Notes: generated by a model from the letters alone, not told the origin. A DNA stretch of 10,268 nucleotides from Gammaproteobacteria bacterium (GCA_018671205.1 JABHIC010000223.1:1-10268), one strand, 5' to 3'; positions 1 to 7,385 are shown, counted from the first letter of the stretch. Numbers and translations are program-made.

Positions 1-102
1 ACCGCACGGAGACCCGCAGTGTACATGCGAGCAGATGAGGATTCGACTGCGGAGCTGACGCAGCAATCACTGAAAAAGTGCATTTTTAGAGGTGCCCATT
101 AG
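1..102 (+). CDS. possible 3' end of an unrecognised upstream gene
   Basis: Frame 1 is open from the window edge to a TAG at 100-102, giving 33 residues that end in KKCIFRGAH. The tail is hydrophilic and I recognise no family in it. The other two forward frames close sooner, at about 36 and 56 bases. The only other open reading is a leftward one starting at the ATG complementary to about 82-84 and running off the edge; it is equally unrecognised. An open frame of this length can occur by chance. The remaining 76 bases before the kinase start hold no clear gene; TGTAAT at 116-121 resembles a -10 box but has no matching -35. Confidence 0.25.
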   Translation, partial: TARRPAVYMRADEDSTAELTQQSLKKCIFRGAH

Positions 103-178
103 TCGGCAAAACCAATGTAATCATAGAGTTGATCTGTGCCATCGTCTTCTTTTTCACTCAATCATTCGGAGAAGAGCC

Positions 179-2455
179 ATGAAAGTCAATGTTATCCACC
201 TGAAAGAGAGGGTTGTCTTTCCTCTATCGATTATGTTGGTGCTAATCCTTGGACTATCAACGTTTCTGTTCTACCTCTACCAGACCACGCTCTGGGAGAG
301 ACAGCAGCAGGAGCTCAATAGCCAGCTGCAGAGCCATATTGAGATTGAGGTCAACCGGGGGGTGGAGTTGATGAGTTTGGCACTCACTCTTCTGGAGCAT
401 GATGCAGCGATCATCAGCGCCTTTATGGCACGGGATCGTGAGCAGTTACTATCGCTGACAGAGGGTACCTTTCAGGAGCTTGGGCGTGACTCTGATATCT
501 CCCATTTCTATTTTACCGATATGGAACGGGTCAATTTTTTACGGGTTCATCAGCCCGACCGCTACGGAGATACCATTGGGCGGGAGACCACCCTGGCGGC
601 GCAGCGGAGTGGTAATGTCGCCTGGGGGCTGGAGATTGGCCCGCTCGGTACCTATAACCTGCGTGTGGTAAGACCCCTGTTGGCACAGGGGCATAGCGGT
701 AGAGCGATCGGTTTTATGGAGCTGGGTATCGATATCCAGTCACTCATTGGCCACCTCTCCGGTGATATGGGAGTGGAGCTTCTCGTGTTGGTTGACAAGA
801 CGCTGGTTCAGCGGGAGGTCTGGGAGTCAAGGGTGGCGAGGCAGGGAGACGCCATGCAGTGGGACCACTTTGATTCGGTTGTGGTTAGTCATGTTGCGCT
901 GAAGAAAATGCAAGAGGGAAGCGGGGGGCATGAGGAAGGGACACTGGAGGGGGCACTGCACACCTTTTTGGAGCAGTTATTTGATGAGGGCGGTGTAGAG
1001 CACGATCTATTGCACGGAGATGGGTTGACCTACTCCGCCGGTTGGGCGACTCTCAATACCCATAACCGTCAACTCACGGGCTATCTGGTAGGACTTAAGG
1101 ACATTACCGGTGAGGTTACGCTGTTGTATCAGGATCTGGTGTGGATGATTGGTGCTGTATTTTCAATATCAGTACTTTATGTTTTATATCTTTATCTATT
1201 TCTGGGGAAAACGGAGCGCTGGGTGAGTGCGAGGCAGATGGACTCTCTCGAGGAGGTCTACCGGGCCAACCAGGCGAGGGATGATTTCCTTGCCACCATG
1301 AGCCATGAGCTGCGTACCCCACTCTCCACCATTATTGGTAATAGTGAGCTTTTGGCAGAGGAGGAGAGGAGCAAAGAGCGGTTAAAGATGATCGAGACGA
1401 TTGAGGCTGCTGGACGCAGCCAACTGGCTCTGGTCAATGATATCCTGGATATGTCAAAGATGGAGTCCGGTAAATTTACCATTGATGAGGCCCCGTTTGA
1501 TCTATCAGTGTTGATGCAGGATATTTACCATATGTTTGAGTTACGGATGCGTGATGCCGGACTCGAGTTTGTGGTGGAGGAGGGAAGAGAGGAGCCCTAT
1601 CTGCTGCTCGGGGATGGGGCCCGTATTGGTCAGGTTCTGGTCAACCTAGTTGGTAATGCGATCAAGTTTACCGAGACGGGGCGGATCACCCTGAGTAGTT
1701 GGTCGGAGGGGGAGTACCTTCTTTTTTCGGTGGAGGATACCGGTGTGGGCATCTCTCCCGAGGCGCTGGATAACCTCTTTCAACGTTTTGAACAGGCCGA
1801 TAGCTCGAACTCCCGCCTCTTTGGAGGGAGCGGGTTGGGGCTGTTTATCTCGGAAAGTCTCGCCTCATTGATGGGGGGGGAGATGGATGCCTCCAGCCTT
1901 GTGGGCCAGGGGTCAAAATTTCAGTTACGTCTCCCCTATCGGCGAAGTGACCAACCCGTAAAACGGAAGAGCAGCACAAAGCGGAGCGGGTCGGTGTTGC
2001 AGGAGCAATGTGGTGGGAGGGTACTGGTTGTGGAGGATACCCTCGAGTTGCAGCTGCTAGAGCAGCGTATTTTGGAGGCTATGGGGGTTGAGGTGATAGT
2101 GGCCAATAACGGCAGAGAGGCGGTTGATCTTGTGGCTGAACAGCCCTCGGCATCTCCGTTTGATCTGATTTTGATGGATATGCAGATGCCGGTGATGGAT
2201 GGGATTGAGGCCACTCAGACACTACGTACGGCGGGTTGTCAGACCCCCATTGTGGCCCTGACCGCCAATGTGATGCAGAAACATCGTGATGCCTTTGAAC
2301 AGGTGGGGGTGAGTGATTTTCTCACCAAGCCGATTGATCGGCAGGAGTTGCATCGGGTATTGAGGCAGCATCTGTCGGTGTTGGGTGGCGGGGGAATGAT
2401 AGAGCGACGGGGCGGTGAACGGAGGTCGATCAGCAACGCCCCAACGATGGGGTGA
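179..2455 (+). CDS. membrane-bound hybrid sensor histidine kinase with C-terminal receiver domain
   Basis: This is a hybrid two-component kinase of 758 residues. It should autophosphorylate on histidine in response to a periplasmic signal and pass the phosphate to its own receiver. The frame opens further upstream at GTG 92, but ATG 179 is preferred because GGAG (168-171) lies 7 bases before it and the first membrane segment follows at about residues 13-34. The periplasmic region (about 36-318) contains VNFLRVHQPDRYGD, typical of dCache_3-type sensors. A second membrane segment spans about 319-342. No HAMP domain is evident; about 28 residues lead straight to the H-box FLATMSHELRTP (His376). 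The ATPase domain shows the N-box NLVGNAIKFTETG (Asn493), DTGVGI, FQRFEQAD and GGSGLGLF (549-556). The receiver (about 614-735) has the acidic pair Glu619-Asp620, phospho-acceptor Asp667 in LILMDMQMP, Thr695 and Lys717. No HPt domain is present and no response regulator is nearby, so the output partner must be elsewhere. The protein ends in an arginine-rich tail, ERRGGERRS. The signal is unknown. Confidence 0.93.
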   Translation: MKVNVIHLKERVVFPLSIMLVLILGLSTFLFYLYQTTLWERQQQELNSQLQSHIEIEVNRGVELMSLALTLLEHDAAIISAFMARDREQLLSLTEGTFQELGRDSDISHFYFTDMERVNFLRVHQPDRYGDTIGRETTLAAQRSGNVAWGLEIGPLGTYNLRVVRPLLAQGHSGRAIGFMELGIDIQSLIGHLSGDMGVELLVLVDKTLVQREVWESRVARQGDAMQWDHFDSVVVSHVALKKMQEGSGGHEEGTLEGALHTFLEQLFDEGGVEHDLLHGDGLTYSAGWATLNTHNRQLTGYLVGLKDITGEVTLLYQDLVWMIGAVFSISVLYVLYLYLFLGKTERWVSARQMDSLEEVYRANQARDDFLATMSHELRTPLSTIIGNSELLAEEERSKERLKMIETIEAAGRSQLALVNDILDMSKMESGKFTIDEAPFDLSVLMQDIYHMFELRMRDAGLEFVVEEGREEPYLLLGDGARIGQVLVNLVGNAIKFTETGRITLSSWSEGEYLLFSVEDTGVGISPEALDNLFQRFEQADSSNSRLFGGSGLGLFISESLASLMGGEMDASSLVGQGSKFQLRLPYRRSDQPVKRKSSTKRSGSVLQEQCGGRVLVVEDTLELQLLEQRILEAMGVEVIVANNGREAVDLVAEQPSASPFDLILMDMQMPVMDGIEATQTLRTAGCQTPIVALTANVMQKHRDAFEQVGVSDFLTKPIDRQELHRVLRQHLSVLGGGGMIERRGGERRSISNAPTMG
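1873..1880 (+). repeat. G8 homopolymer tract inside the kinase gene
   Basis: Eight consecutive G residues encode part of Met-Gly-Gly-Glu, just after the ATPase G2 box and before the receiver domain. Gain or loss of one base here would cut off the receiver. Whether the tract varies in nature cannot be judged from one sequence. Confidence 0.6.
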
Positions 2456-2468
2456 GCAAGCGAGTCAA

Positions 2469-3497
2469 TCAGCTCTCAGAGGAGATTGAGTCACTACTCA
2501 CGTCAATGAGTGGCGCGCCTCGCAGTTGATGTTCCGCCACCCCCAGCGCTAACAACTGCTCAGAGAGCAGAATCAGTAGTTCGGCAGGGGCAGAAATGTA
2601 GAAATCGCACTGCTCGACCAACAGCTCCTGGCGGAGTTGATGAACCAGCTTGCTGACCTGTGATTCGATGGGGGTGGCGTGGCGTGCGATCCACTGGTAA
2701 TCAAAATGGTTCAGCACGGCTCCCCAGGATCGGGCCAGATTGTTCAGGTAGGGGGGGTGTTGAGAGAGCCAGTAGAGCGAGATCGGAGGCTCCTTCTCCA
2801 GTGAGATGTGCTGCTCAATCAGACTGCGTATCGATGCGAAGCCATACTCCCAGGCAATAAAGATCTGTCGGCGTTGCGACTGGGTATTGAGCAGAAAGTG
2901 GCCACGCGGGCCATCGAGCGTAACATGCTCCCCTTTTTTGAGGGAGGAGAAGAGTAGTTGGGAGAAAAGGTCCGTTTCTGATCGGTGAATATGAAAATCC
3001 AGCTCCATGCCATTACAGGGGCAGCTGGCGATGGGGTAACGATGTGTTGCGAGCAGATGAGAAAGTAAAACCTCCTGGCCCGCGAGAAACTGGAAAGTGT
3101 TGGAGCGTGAGGTGCGTAGAGTAAGCAGGGCCAGGTCAGGTTGTAATAAGTCGATCTTCTTCACCTTGGCCCGGGTAATCTGGTGGGGGATCTCAATCGA
3201 GTCACTGAACAGAGGGGTGTTGATCTGTAGTGGTGAGAGGGGGGCATGGGTACAGGAGAGGAACCAGCCATTGGCTCGCTGCTGCTGGCTGAGGGGGTAA
3301 TCAGCCACCTGTATGGATTCGATCGTGCCACTCAACAGGCGTGAACGGCACTCACCACAACTGCCGTTGGTACACTTGTAGCGTAGTGGAAGCCCCGCCC
3401 TCAATCCCGCCTGTAGAATGCTCTCTCTGCTGCTGCACTCAAAGGTGGTTGATGGCGCACCGCTGGCGTTGATTTTCACGGTATGAAGGGTCGGCAT
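2469..3497 (-). CDS. 2Fe-2S ferredoxin / FNR-type flavin reductase-like protein with degenerate NAD(P)H site
   Basis: This 342-residue protein has the domain order of AscD-type and oxygenase-type reductases: an N-terminal plant-type ferredoxin followed by an FNR-like flavin and nucleotide part. The ferredoxin (about 5-95) has cluster ligands Cys42, Cys47 and Cys50 (CTNGSCGEC) and Cys82. The FAD barrel follows, with LAGQEVLL, HRYPIAS (152-158) and LDGPRGHFLL. The position usually held by Arg in RxYS appears to be His152, and Ser is Pro155. The nucleotide domain is recognisable from its flanks, but its key motifs are changed. The usual AGGTGFAP reads AWEYGFAS (215-222), and the usual cGPP near the C-terminus reads SAPA (302-305). 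Known relatives move electrons from NAD(P)H through FAD to the 2Fe-2S centre. Here NAD(P)H binding is probably lost or altered, so it may use another electron donor or be a structural or regulatory subunit (inference). The ATG has no clear Shine-Dalgarno sequence. The stop lies 13 bases from that of the converging kinase gene. The physiological partner is unknown. Confidence 0.85.
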   Translation of the reverse strand: MPTLHTVKINASGAPSTTFECSSRESILQAGLRAGLPLRYKCTNGSCGECRSRLLSGTIESIQVADYPLSQQQRANGWFLSCTHAPLSPLQINTPLFSDSIEIPHQITRAKVKKIDLLQPDLALLTLRTSRSNTFQFLAGQEVLLSHLLATHRYPIASCPCNGMELDFHIHRSETDLFSQLLFSSLKKGEHVTLDGPRGHFLLNTQSQRRQIFIAWEYGFASIRSLIEQHISLEKEPPISLYWLSQHPPYLNNLARSWGAVLNHFDYQWIARHATPIESQVSKLVHQLRQELLVEQCDFYISAPAELLILLSEQLLALGVAEHQLRGAPLIDVSSDSISSES

Positions 3498-3528
3498 AAG
3501 CGGAAAGATTAATAGTAATGGTTGTGGC

Positions 3529-3556
3529 TTGCAAGAATAGGGATGAAAACTATAAT
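3529..3556 (+). promoter_or_regulatory. sigma70-type promoter
   Basis: TTGCAA (3529-3534) lies 16 bases upstream of a perfect TATAAT (3551-3556). The expected transcription start, near 3563, leaves a leader of about 70 bases before the GTG start at 3634. TTGCAA is its own reverse complement, so it could also serve as a -35 for the divergent ferredoxin/FNR gene. On that strand the -10 candidate (TAATCT after 17 bases) is poor. Confidence 0.6.
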
Positions 3557-3633
3557 GGTACTGGACAGGAGTGGTTGATGAATGGGTTTTGGGAGGGGGA
3601 TCATGGGTGAATGTTATGGGCTAGGAGGCTTTG

Positions 3634-4587
3634 GTGCACGCCACGCTGTCTGAAACGATTCTGGCTCGCCGCAATGTGTTGGTGGAGTTTCTCTCGCCAC
3701 TGTTGCAGCAGTTGGCGGAAGAGGCCTTGCCGCTCTGGAGTGATCAGGAGGAGCTATCCAAGTTGTTTCAGCGGATACTGCAGCCCTGGGCAGAGCTCTC
3801 ATTCGCGGAGCGTCTCTATGCTGTCTTCCCTTCCGGCATGCTTCATAGCGCGATTGTCAGTGGTGAAGAGGGGAGCAATAATCAGCGTGTTCACCATGAC
3901 TTTCTGCGTGGTTATCTCACCAAAACCGGGATCAATAAGCTCCAGCTGACAGAGGTCTACATCAGCCCTGCACTACACCGTAGCTGTATCACCGCAATTC
4001 AGCCGATCTATGATGGGAATAATATCCCCGGCCTGATTGTTGGCGATTTTGATCTCCGGCGGCTGCCACAGGAGGAGAAGGCGATCTTCCCGCAAGCCAC
4101 CTGGCGCCAGATCAAAGGGGACCCCGCGATTCGTGGACAGCTTTTTCACCAACGCTTTACCCCCAGGGCGATCGATGAATATATCGATGATGTGATCAAT
4201 ATTCTGGATGAGTTGGTGGTGGAGCGGGGGGTGTTCCGGGTCTCACTACGTTTTTCCAGTTCGCGGGCAACCATCTGGGTGATGGAGGATCCTTATGATG
4301 AGCATACCCATGTCCTCCATGAGATTCTTGACCCATCCATCTGTCTGGTCTACCCCAAACGCTCCTACCCTGACCAAGCCAAGGTGATGACTGATATGGT
4401 GCGTCCGATTCTGGAGCGATTCAGTGAGCTGAGGCGAGCCGATGATGTGGTCTATCTGCGTACCGGCACCCTGAATATCATTAGTGGACTGGTGGAGGTA
4501 AACTTCTCCTGTGATGGCACCCACCTGATGCCGGCAGAGATGTTTCTGGAGAAGGGAGAGGAGTTCTGGTTCGGCAACAGTTTTTAG
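3634..4587 (+). CDS. soluble protein of unknown function, possible PDC/Cache-like sensor fold
   Basis: I do not recognise a named family for this 317-residue protein. It has no signal peptide and no membrane segment. The region around residues 60-145 alternates predicted strands and helices and includes LTEVYISPALHRSCITAIQP and IPGLIVGDFDL. That resembles the 'reaches the ligand, then central sheet' pattern of PDC/Cache sensor domains, such as those in chemoreceptors, but this is a weak, by-eye match. The C-terminal half contains VSLRFSSSRATIWVMEDPYD and ends with a conserved-looking stretch around TLNIISGLVEVNF. No catalytic motif is visible. The start is GTG 3634, 5 bases after a strong AGGAGG (3623-3628). 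A TTG at 3631 is in frame but only 2 bases from it, and a TAG at 3622-3624 closes the frame upstream. It is apparently monocistronic, with its own promoter, and converges with ygfZ. Gene reality is well supported; function is not. Confidence 0.8.
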   Translation: MHATLSETILARRNVLVEFLSPLLQQLAEEALPLWSDQEELSKLFQRILQPWAELSFAERLYAVFPSGMLHSAIVSGEEGSNNQRVHHDFLRGYLTKTGINKLQLTEVYISPALHRSCITAIQPIYDGNNIPGLIVGDFDLRRLPQEEKAIFPQATWRQIKGDPAIRGQLFHQRFTPRAIDEYIDDVINILDELVVERGVFRVSLRFSSSRATIWVMEDPYDEHTHVLHEILDPSICLVYPKRSYPDQAKVMTDMVRPILERFSELRRADDVVYLRTGTLNIISGLVEVNFSCDGTHLMPAEMFLEKGEEFWFGNSF

Positions 4588-4607
4588 AGCTACCCTTTAG
4601 AGCCACC
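4582..4607. repeat. 13-base imperfect tandem repeat between convergent genes
   Basis: TTTTAGAGCTACC (4582-4594) is followed directly by CTTTAGAGCCACC (4595-4607), identical at 11 of 13 positions. The repeat spans the stop codon of the rightward unknown gene (4585-4587) and reaches the first base of the ygfZ stop on the other strand. It probably arose as a small slippage duplication. No terminator hairpin with a T-run is evident in this gap. Confidence 0.5.
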
Positions 4608-5650
4608 TAGGCAGTTTTTGGTGCCTGAACAGTGAGCTTGATGGTTCCCTCCTGGTCCAGCGTCAGATCATTGCTCTCAGCAGCGGTCACCTCAACCACC
4701 GCCAGCCCCTCCCAGCCACCATCCCCATTCATCTCTATCGAGATGATTTTTCCGGCTCCCTGTGCTGAGCTGGAGGAGGCTGCGTAGAGGGTATCTCCGG
4801 CATGAGGGCTGCAGGTCGCCGGTGTGGTGATGTGATACATCGTCCGTTTCAGCTGGCCAAGATACTCCATTCTTGCGACAACCTCCTGACCCGGGTAGCA
4901 CCCCTTATTGAAACTGAGTCCATTGATTGCCTGAAGGTTGACCATCTGGGGGATAAAGGCCTCCTGTGTGGCGGAGAAGACCGCTGGGATACCCGCGCGG
5001 ATATTAAGCAGTTCCCAAGGGGCGTGTCCCACCGCAGTGGCCTGTACATCGAGGTGTCCCCAGACCTCTTTTGCCTGTTCGATATCATCGATCAGTAGCA
5101 GGAAGCGGGGGTAGAGGGCGGGGTGAATGCGCACAACGGTGAGGCTGCTGGCAGATACGGCACTGTCGACGGCGTGAGGGAGCGGATTGATTAGCGGGGC
5201 GAGTTGTCTCTCTGCATCACTACCGGAGAGACCGATGCGCAGGGCGGTATCGCTGCGGTTGGTGAGGGTCACCTTGGCGCGCAGAATGAACATCTGCAGC
5301 CGTTTTTCAAGGCCCTCCATCTGCTCTGCAGGGTAGAGCAGCTGAAAAGTATCCTCTGCGCTACGGAGGGTATAGAAGAGGGCGATCATACGCCCCTTGG
5401 GGGTACACCAGCCGTTGAGCTGGCTGTCGCCTACCTTCAGAGCATGAATATCATTGGTGAACAGGCTGTGCAGAAAGTCGGCACTATCCGCTCCGCTCAC
5501 CTCTAGCTGACTCAGATGAGAGAGGTCACAGAAAATATCTCCGGTTGAGGCGACCTGGCGCTCCCGCTTCGGGTTACCAAAATGGTTGACGCCGGTCTGC
5601 TTCAGTTCGGCGCCATTGTCGCTCAGAAAGTTCTTCCATTCGCTGTTCAT
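4607..5650 (-). CDS. ygfZ: folate-binding protein YgfZ (Fe-S cluster maintenance / tRNA modification factor)
   Basis: YgfZ proteins are cytoplasmic, bind tetrahydrofolate through a GcvT-like fold, and support Fe-S enzymes including the tRNA methylthiotransferase MiaB. This 347-residue protein has the diagnostic motif KGCYPGQEVVARMEYLG with the family's essential cysteine at Cys251. The N-terminal part reads DIFCDLSHLSQLEVSGADS and FLHSLFTND, the typical GcvT/YgfZ opening, and NGWCTPKGRMIA follows near residues 79-90. The length is close to that of E. coli YgfZ, slightly longer. ATG 5648-5650 is supported by GGAG (complement of 5659-5662) 8 bases upstream. It starts 28 bases after the nadB stop, so it is most likely the second gene of a nadB-ygfZ operon. 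It has no visible promoter of its own and no anomalies. The identification is firm. Confidence 0.95.
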   Translation of the reverse strand: MNSEWKNFLSDNGAELKQTGVNHFGNPKRERQVASTGDIFCDLSHLSQLEVSGADSADFLHSLFTNDIHALKVGDSQLNGWCTPKGRMIALFYTLRSAEDTFQLLYPAEQMEGLEKRLQMFILRAKVTLTNRSDTALRIGLSGSDAERQLAPLINPLPHAVDSAVSASSLTVVRIHPALYPRFLLLIDDIEQAKEVWGHLDVQATAVGHAPWELLNIRAGIPAVFSATQEAFIPQMVNLQAINGLSFNKGCYPGQEVVARMEYLGQLKRTMYHITTPATCSPHAGDTLYAASSSSAQGAGKIISIEMNGDGGWEGLAVVEVTAAESNDLTLDQEGTIKLTVQAPKTA

Positions 5651-5678
5651 TGTCAGGGCTCCATTGGTTGCTTGTCAG

Positions 5679-7307
5679 TTACGGTTGTCGAGAGGATGAG
5701 GATAAGGGGGAGTGAGGAGAGAGTATGGTGTTTTCCGGGGTGGGAGATTTTTCCGGGTAGTCGAGTGTATAGTGAAGTCCACGACTCTCTCTGCGCTGAA
5801 GCGCCGAGTGGATGATGAGCTCGGCTACCTGAGCCAGGTTTCGTAGCTCCAGAAGGTTGTTGGAGATACGGAAGTGGCTGTAGTACTCCCTGATTTCATG
5901 TTGTAAAAGGTCAATGCGGTGGTGTGCCCGTTCCAGCCGTTTGGTGGTGCGGACAATGCCCACATAGTCCCACATGAAGCGGCGTAGCTCATCCCAGTTG
6001 TGAGAGACCACCACCGCCTCATCCGAATCGGTTACCCGGCTCTCATCCCAGGGGGGAATAGGAGGGGAGGGGGAGAGGATCTCTCCGCTCTGGTTGATGG
6101 TCTCAGCCGCCGAGTGGGCAAATACCAGGCACTCCAGCAGGGAGTTACTGGCCATACGGTTGGCACCATGCAGACCGGTATGCGCCACCTCTCCCACCGC
6201 ATAAAGCCCCTTTAGATCCGTCTCACCCTGTAGATTGGTCATGATTCCACCACAGGTGTAGTGCGCGGCCGGAACAATGGGGATTGGTTCCTGAGTCATA
6301 TCCACACCAAACTGTAGCAGACGGCGGCGAACCATCGGGAAGTGGTGCTGGATGAAGTCAGCAGATTGAAAACTGAGGTCGAGGTAGAGGTTGTCGACCC
6401 CCAGCCGTTTCATCTCATGGTCAATGGCGCGGGCAACAATGTCGCGTGGTGCCAGCTCCTGGCGAGAATCGAAACGGTCCATAAATGGACTCTGGTCAGG
6501 CAGCAGCAGTTTGCCCCCCTCACCACGTACAGCCTCAGTGACCAGAAAGGATTTAGCCTGGGGGTGGTAGAGACAGGTGGGGTGAAACTGGTTGAACTCC
6601 ATGTTGGCAATGCGGCAACCACTACGCCATGCCATGGCGATGCCATCTCCGGTGGAGATGTCGGGGTTGCTGGTATAGAGGTAGACCTTACTGCCCCCTC
6701 CGGTTGCCAGCACCACATGGTTGGCCTGGAAAATGTTGACCTGATCCCGGTTTCGATCAAGAACATAGGCTCCCATCACTCGATCCGTAGTGGAGTTGTC
6801 GCCCAGTTTTGAGCGGGTGATCAGGTCAATGGCAAAGTGGTGCTCATAGACCTCAATGTTGCTGCGTGACTGTACCTGTTGAGTGAGCGTCTTCTCGATG
6901 GCGCGACCGGTGGCATCGGCCGCATGGATAACCCGTCGGTTACTGTGCCCACCCTCCTGGGTCAGATGGTAGGGGGCGTGAGGGTCAGCGCTGTCGGTGC
7001 GGGTGAACTGGGCTCCTGATTCAATGAGCTTCTCAATGGCACTGGGGGCCTGGGCCACGGTGTGGCGTACCACGCTCTCATCACAGAGCCCATCCCCTGC
7101 ATTGAGGGTGTCCCGGATATGTGACTCAATCGAGTCCTCCGGATCCAGCACTGCGGCAATCCCGCCCTGTGCATAGAGTGTACTTCCCTCATCCAGGGTT
7201 GATTTGGAGAGAAGCGCCACACGCAGGGAGGGCGCTAGTTGCAGCGCCAGTGTTAGCCCTGCAGCTCCGCTGCCAATCACCAGAACGTCATGTTGATAGA
7301 GTGCCAT
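5679..7307 (-). CDS. nadB: L-aspartate oxidase NadB
   Basis: NadB oxidises L-aspartate to iminoaspartate with FAD. Quinolinate synthase (NadA) then condenses this with dihydroxyacetone phosphate, starting NAD synthesis. The length, 542 residues, matches E. coli NadB (540). The N-terminus carries the FAD dinucleotide motif VIGSGAAGL (Gly12, Gly14, Gly17), followed by STLYAQGGIAAV. Active-site landmarks of the succinate dehydrogenase/fumarate reductase flavoprotein superfamily are present: EGGHSNRR (118-125), FHPT (His242), APRDIVARAID (Arg288) and PAAHYTCGG (His349). The C-terminal FAD contact is GLHGANRMASNSLLECLVF (378-396). The helical C-terminal domain is complete and ends in a Ser/Pro-rich tail. 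ATG 7305-7307 fits the family start, although its Shine-Dalgarno sequence is weak (GATGGG). It diverges from rpoE across 221 bases, the same arrangement as in E. coli. ygfZ follows in the same direction. No clear sigma70 promoter was resolved in the AT-rich stretch just upstream. Confidence 0.97.
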   Translation of the reverse strand: MALYQHDVLVIGSGAAGLTLALQLAPSLRVALLSKSTLDEGSTLYAQGGIAAVLDPEDSIESHIRDTLNAGDGLCDESVVRHTVAQAPSAIEKLIESGAQFTRTDSADPHAPYHLTQEGGHSNRRVIHAADATGRAIEKTLTQQVQSRSNIEVYEHHFAIDLITRSKLGDNSTTDRVMGAYVLDRNRDQVNIFQANHVVLATGGGSKVYLYTSNPDISTGDGIAMAWRSGCRIANMEFNQFHPTCLYHPQAKSFLVTEAVRGEGGKLLLPDQSPFMDRFDSRQELAPRDIVARAIDHEMKRLGVDNLYLDLSFQSADFIQHHFPMVRRRLLQFGVDMTQEPIPIVPAAHYTCGGIMTNLQGETDLKGLYAVGEVAHTGLHGANRMASNSLLECLVFAHSAAETINQSGEILSPSPPIPPWDESRVTDSDEAVVVSHNWDELRRFMWDYVGIVRTTKRLERAHHRIDLLQHEIREYYSHFRISNNLLELRNLAQVAELIIHSALQRRESRGLHYTLDYPEKSPTPENTILSPHSPLSSSSRQP

Positions 7308-7357
7308 AGCCCATCTATTTTACAATATCTTATTCTGCTATGCTGCGTTCCTGTTTT

Positions 7358-7385
7358 GGAACTCAGTGGCTGAATGGCTGTCTAC
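7358..7385 (+). promoter_or_regulatory. sigma-E (RpoE/AlgU)-type promoter for the rpoE operon
   Basis: GGAACTC (7358-7364) is followed after exactly 16 bases by TCTAC (7381-7385). Sigma-E and AlgU promoters have the form GGAACTT, 16-17 bases, then TCTGA or TCTAA, so each element deviates little and the spacing is right. Transcription would start near 7390, giving a leader of about 138 bases. This predicts that RpoE activates its own operon, as in E. coli and Pseudomonas. Confidence 0.75.

Noticed and set aside
92..178. Upstream GTG start extending the kinase by 29 residues
   Set aside because: The extension is hydrophilic and Cys/His/Arg-rich, has no ribosome-binding site and precedes a better-supported ATG with GGAG at 7 bases.
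2439..2452. Hairpin CCCCA-ACGA-TGGGG at the end of the kinase gene as a terminator
   Set aside because: The stem is only 5 base pairs, lies within coding sequence and has no T-run on either strand.
3603..3653. 16-codon ORF starting at ATG 3603 ahead of the unknown gene
   Set aside because: It has no Shine-Dalgarno sequence, and the AGGAGG within it is better placed for GTG 3634.
5204..5506. 100-codon rightward open frame opposite ygfZ
   Set aside because: The ygfZ frame carries the diagnostic motifs; the opposite frame shows none and has no supporting start signals.
6342..6812. 156-codon rightward open frame opposite nadB
   Set aside because: It lies wholly antisense to a firm nadB, has no family resemblance and no ribosome-binding site; it is a by-product of codon bias.
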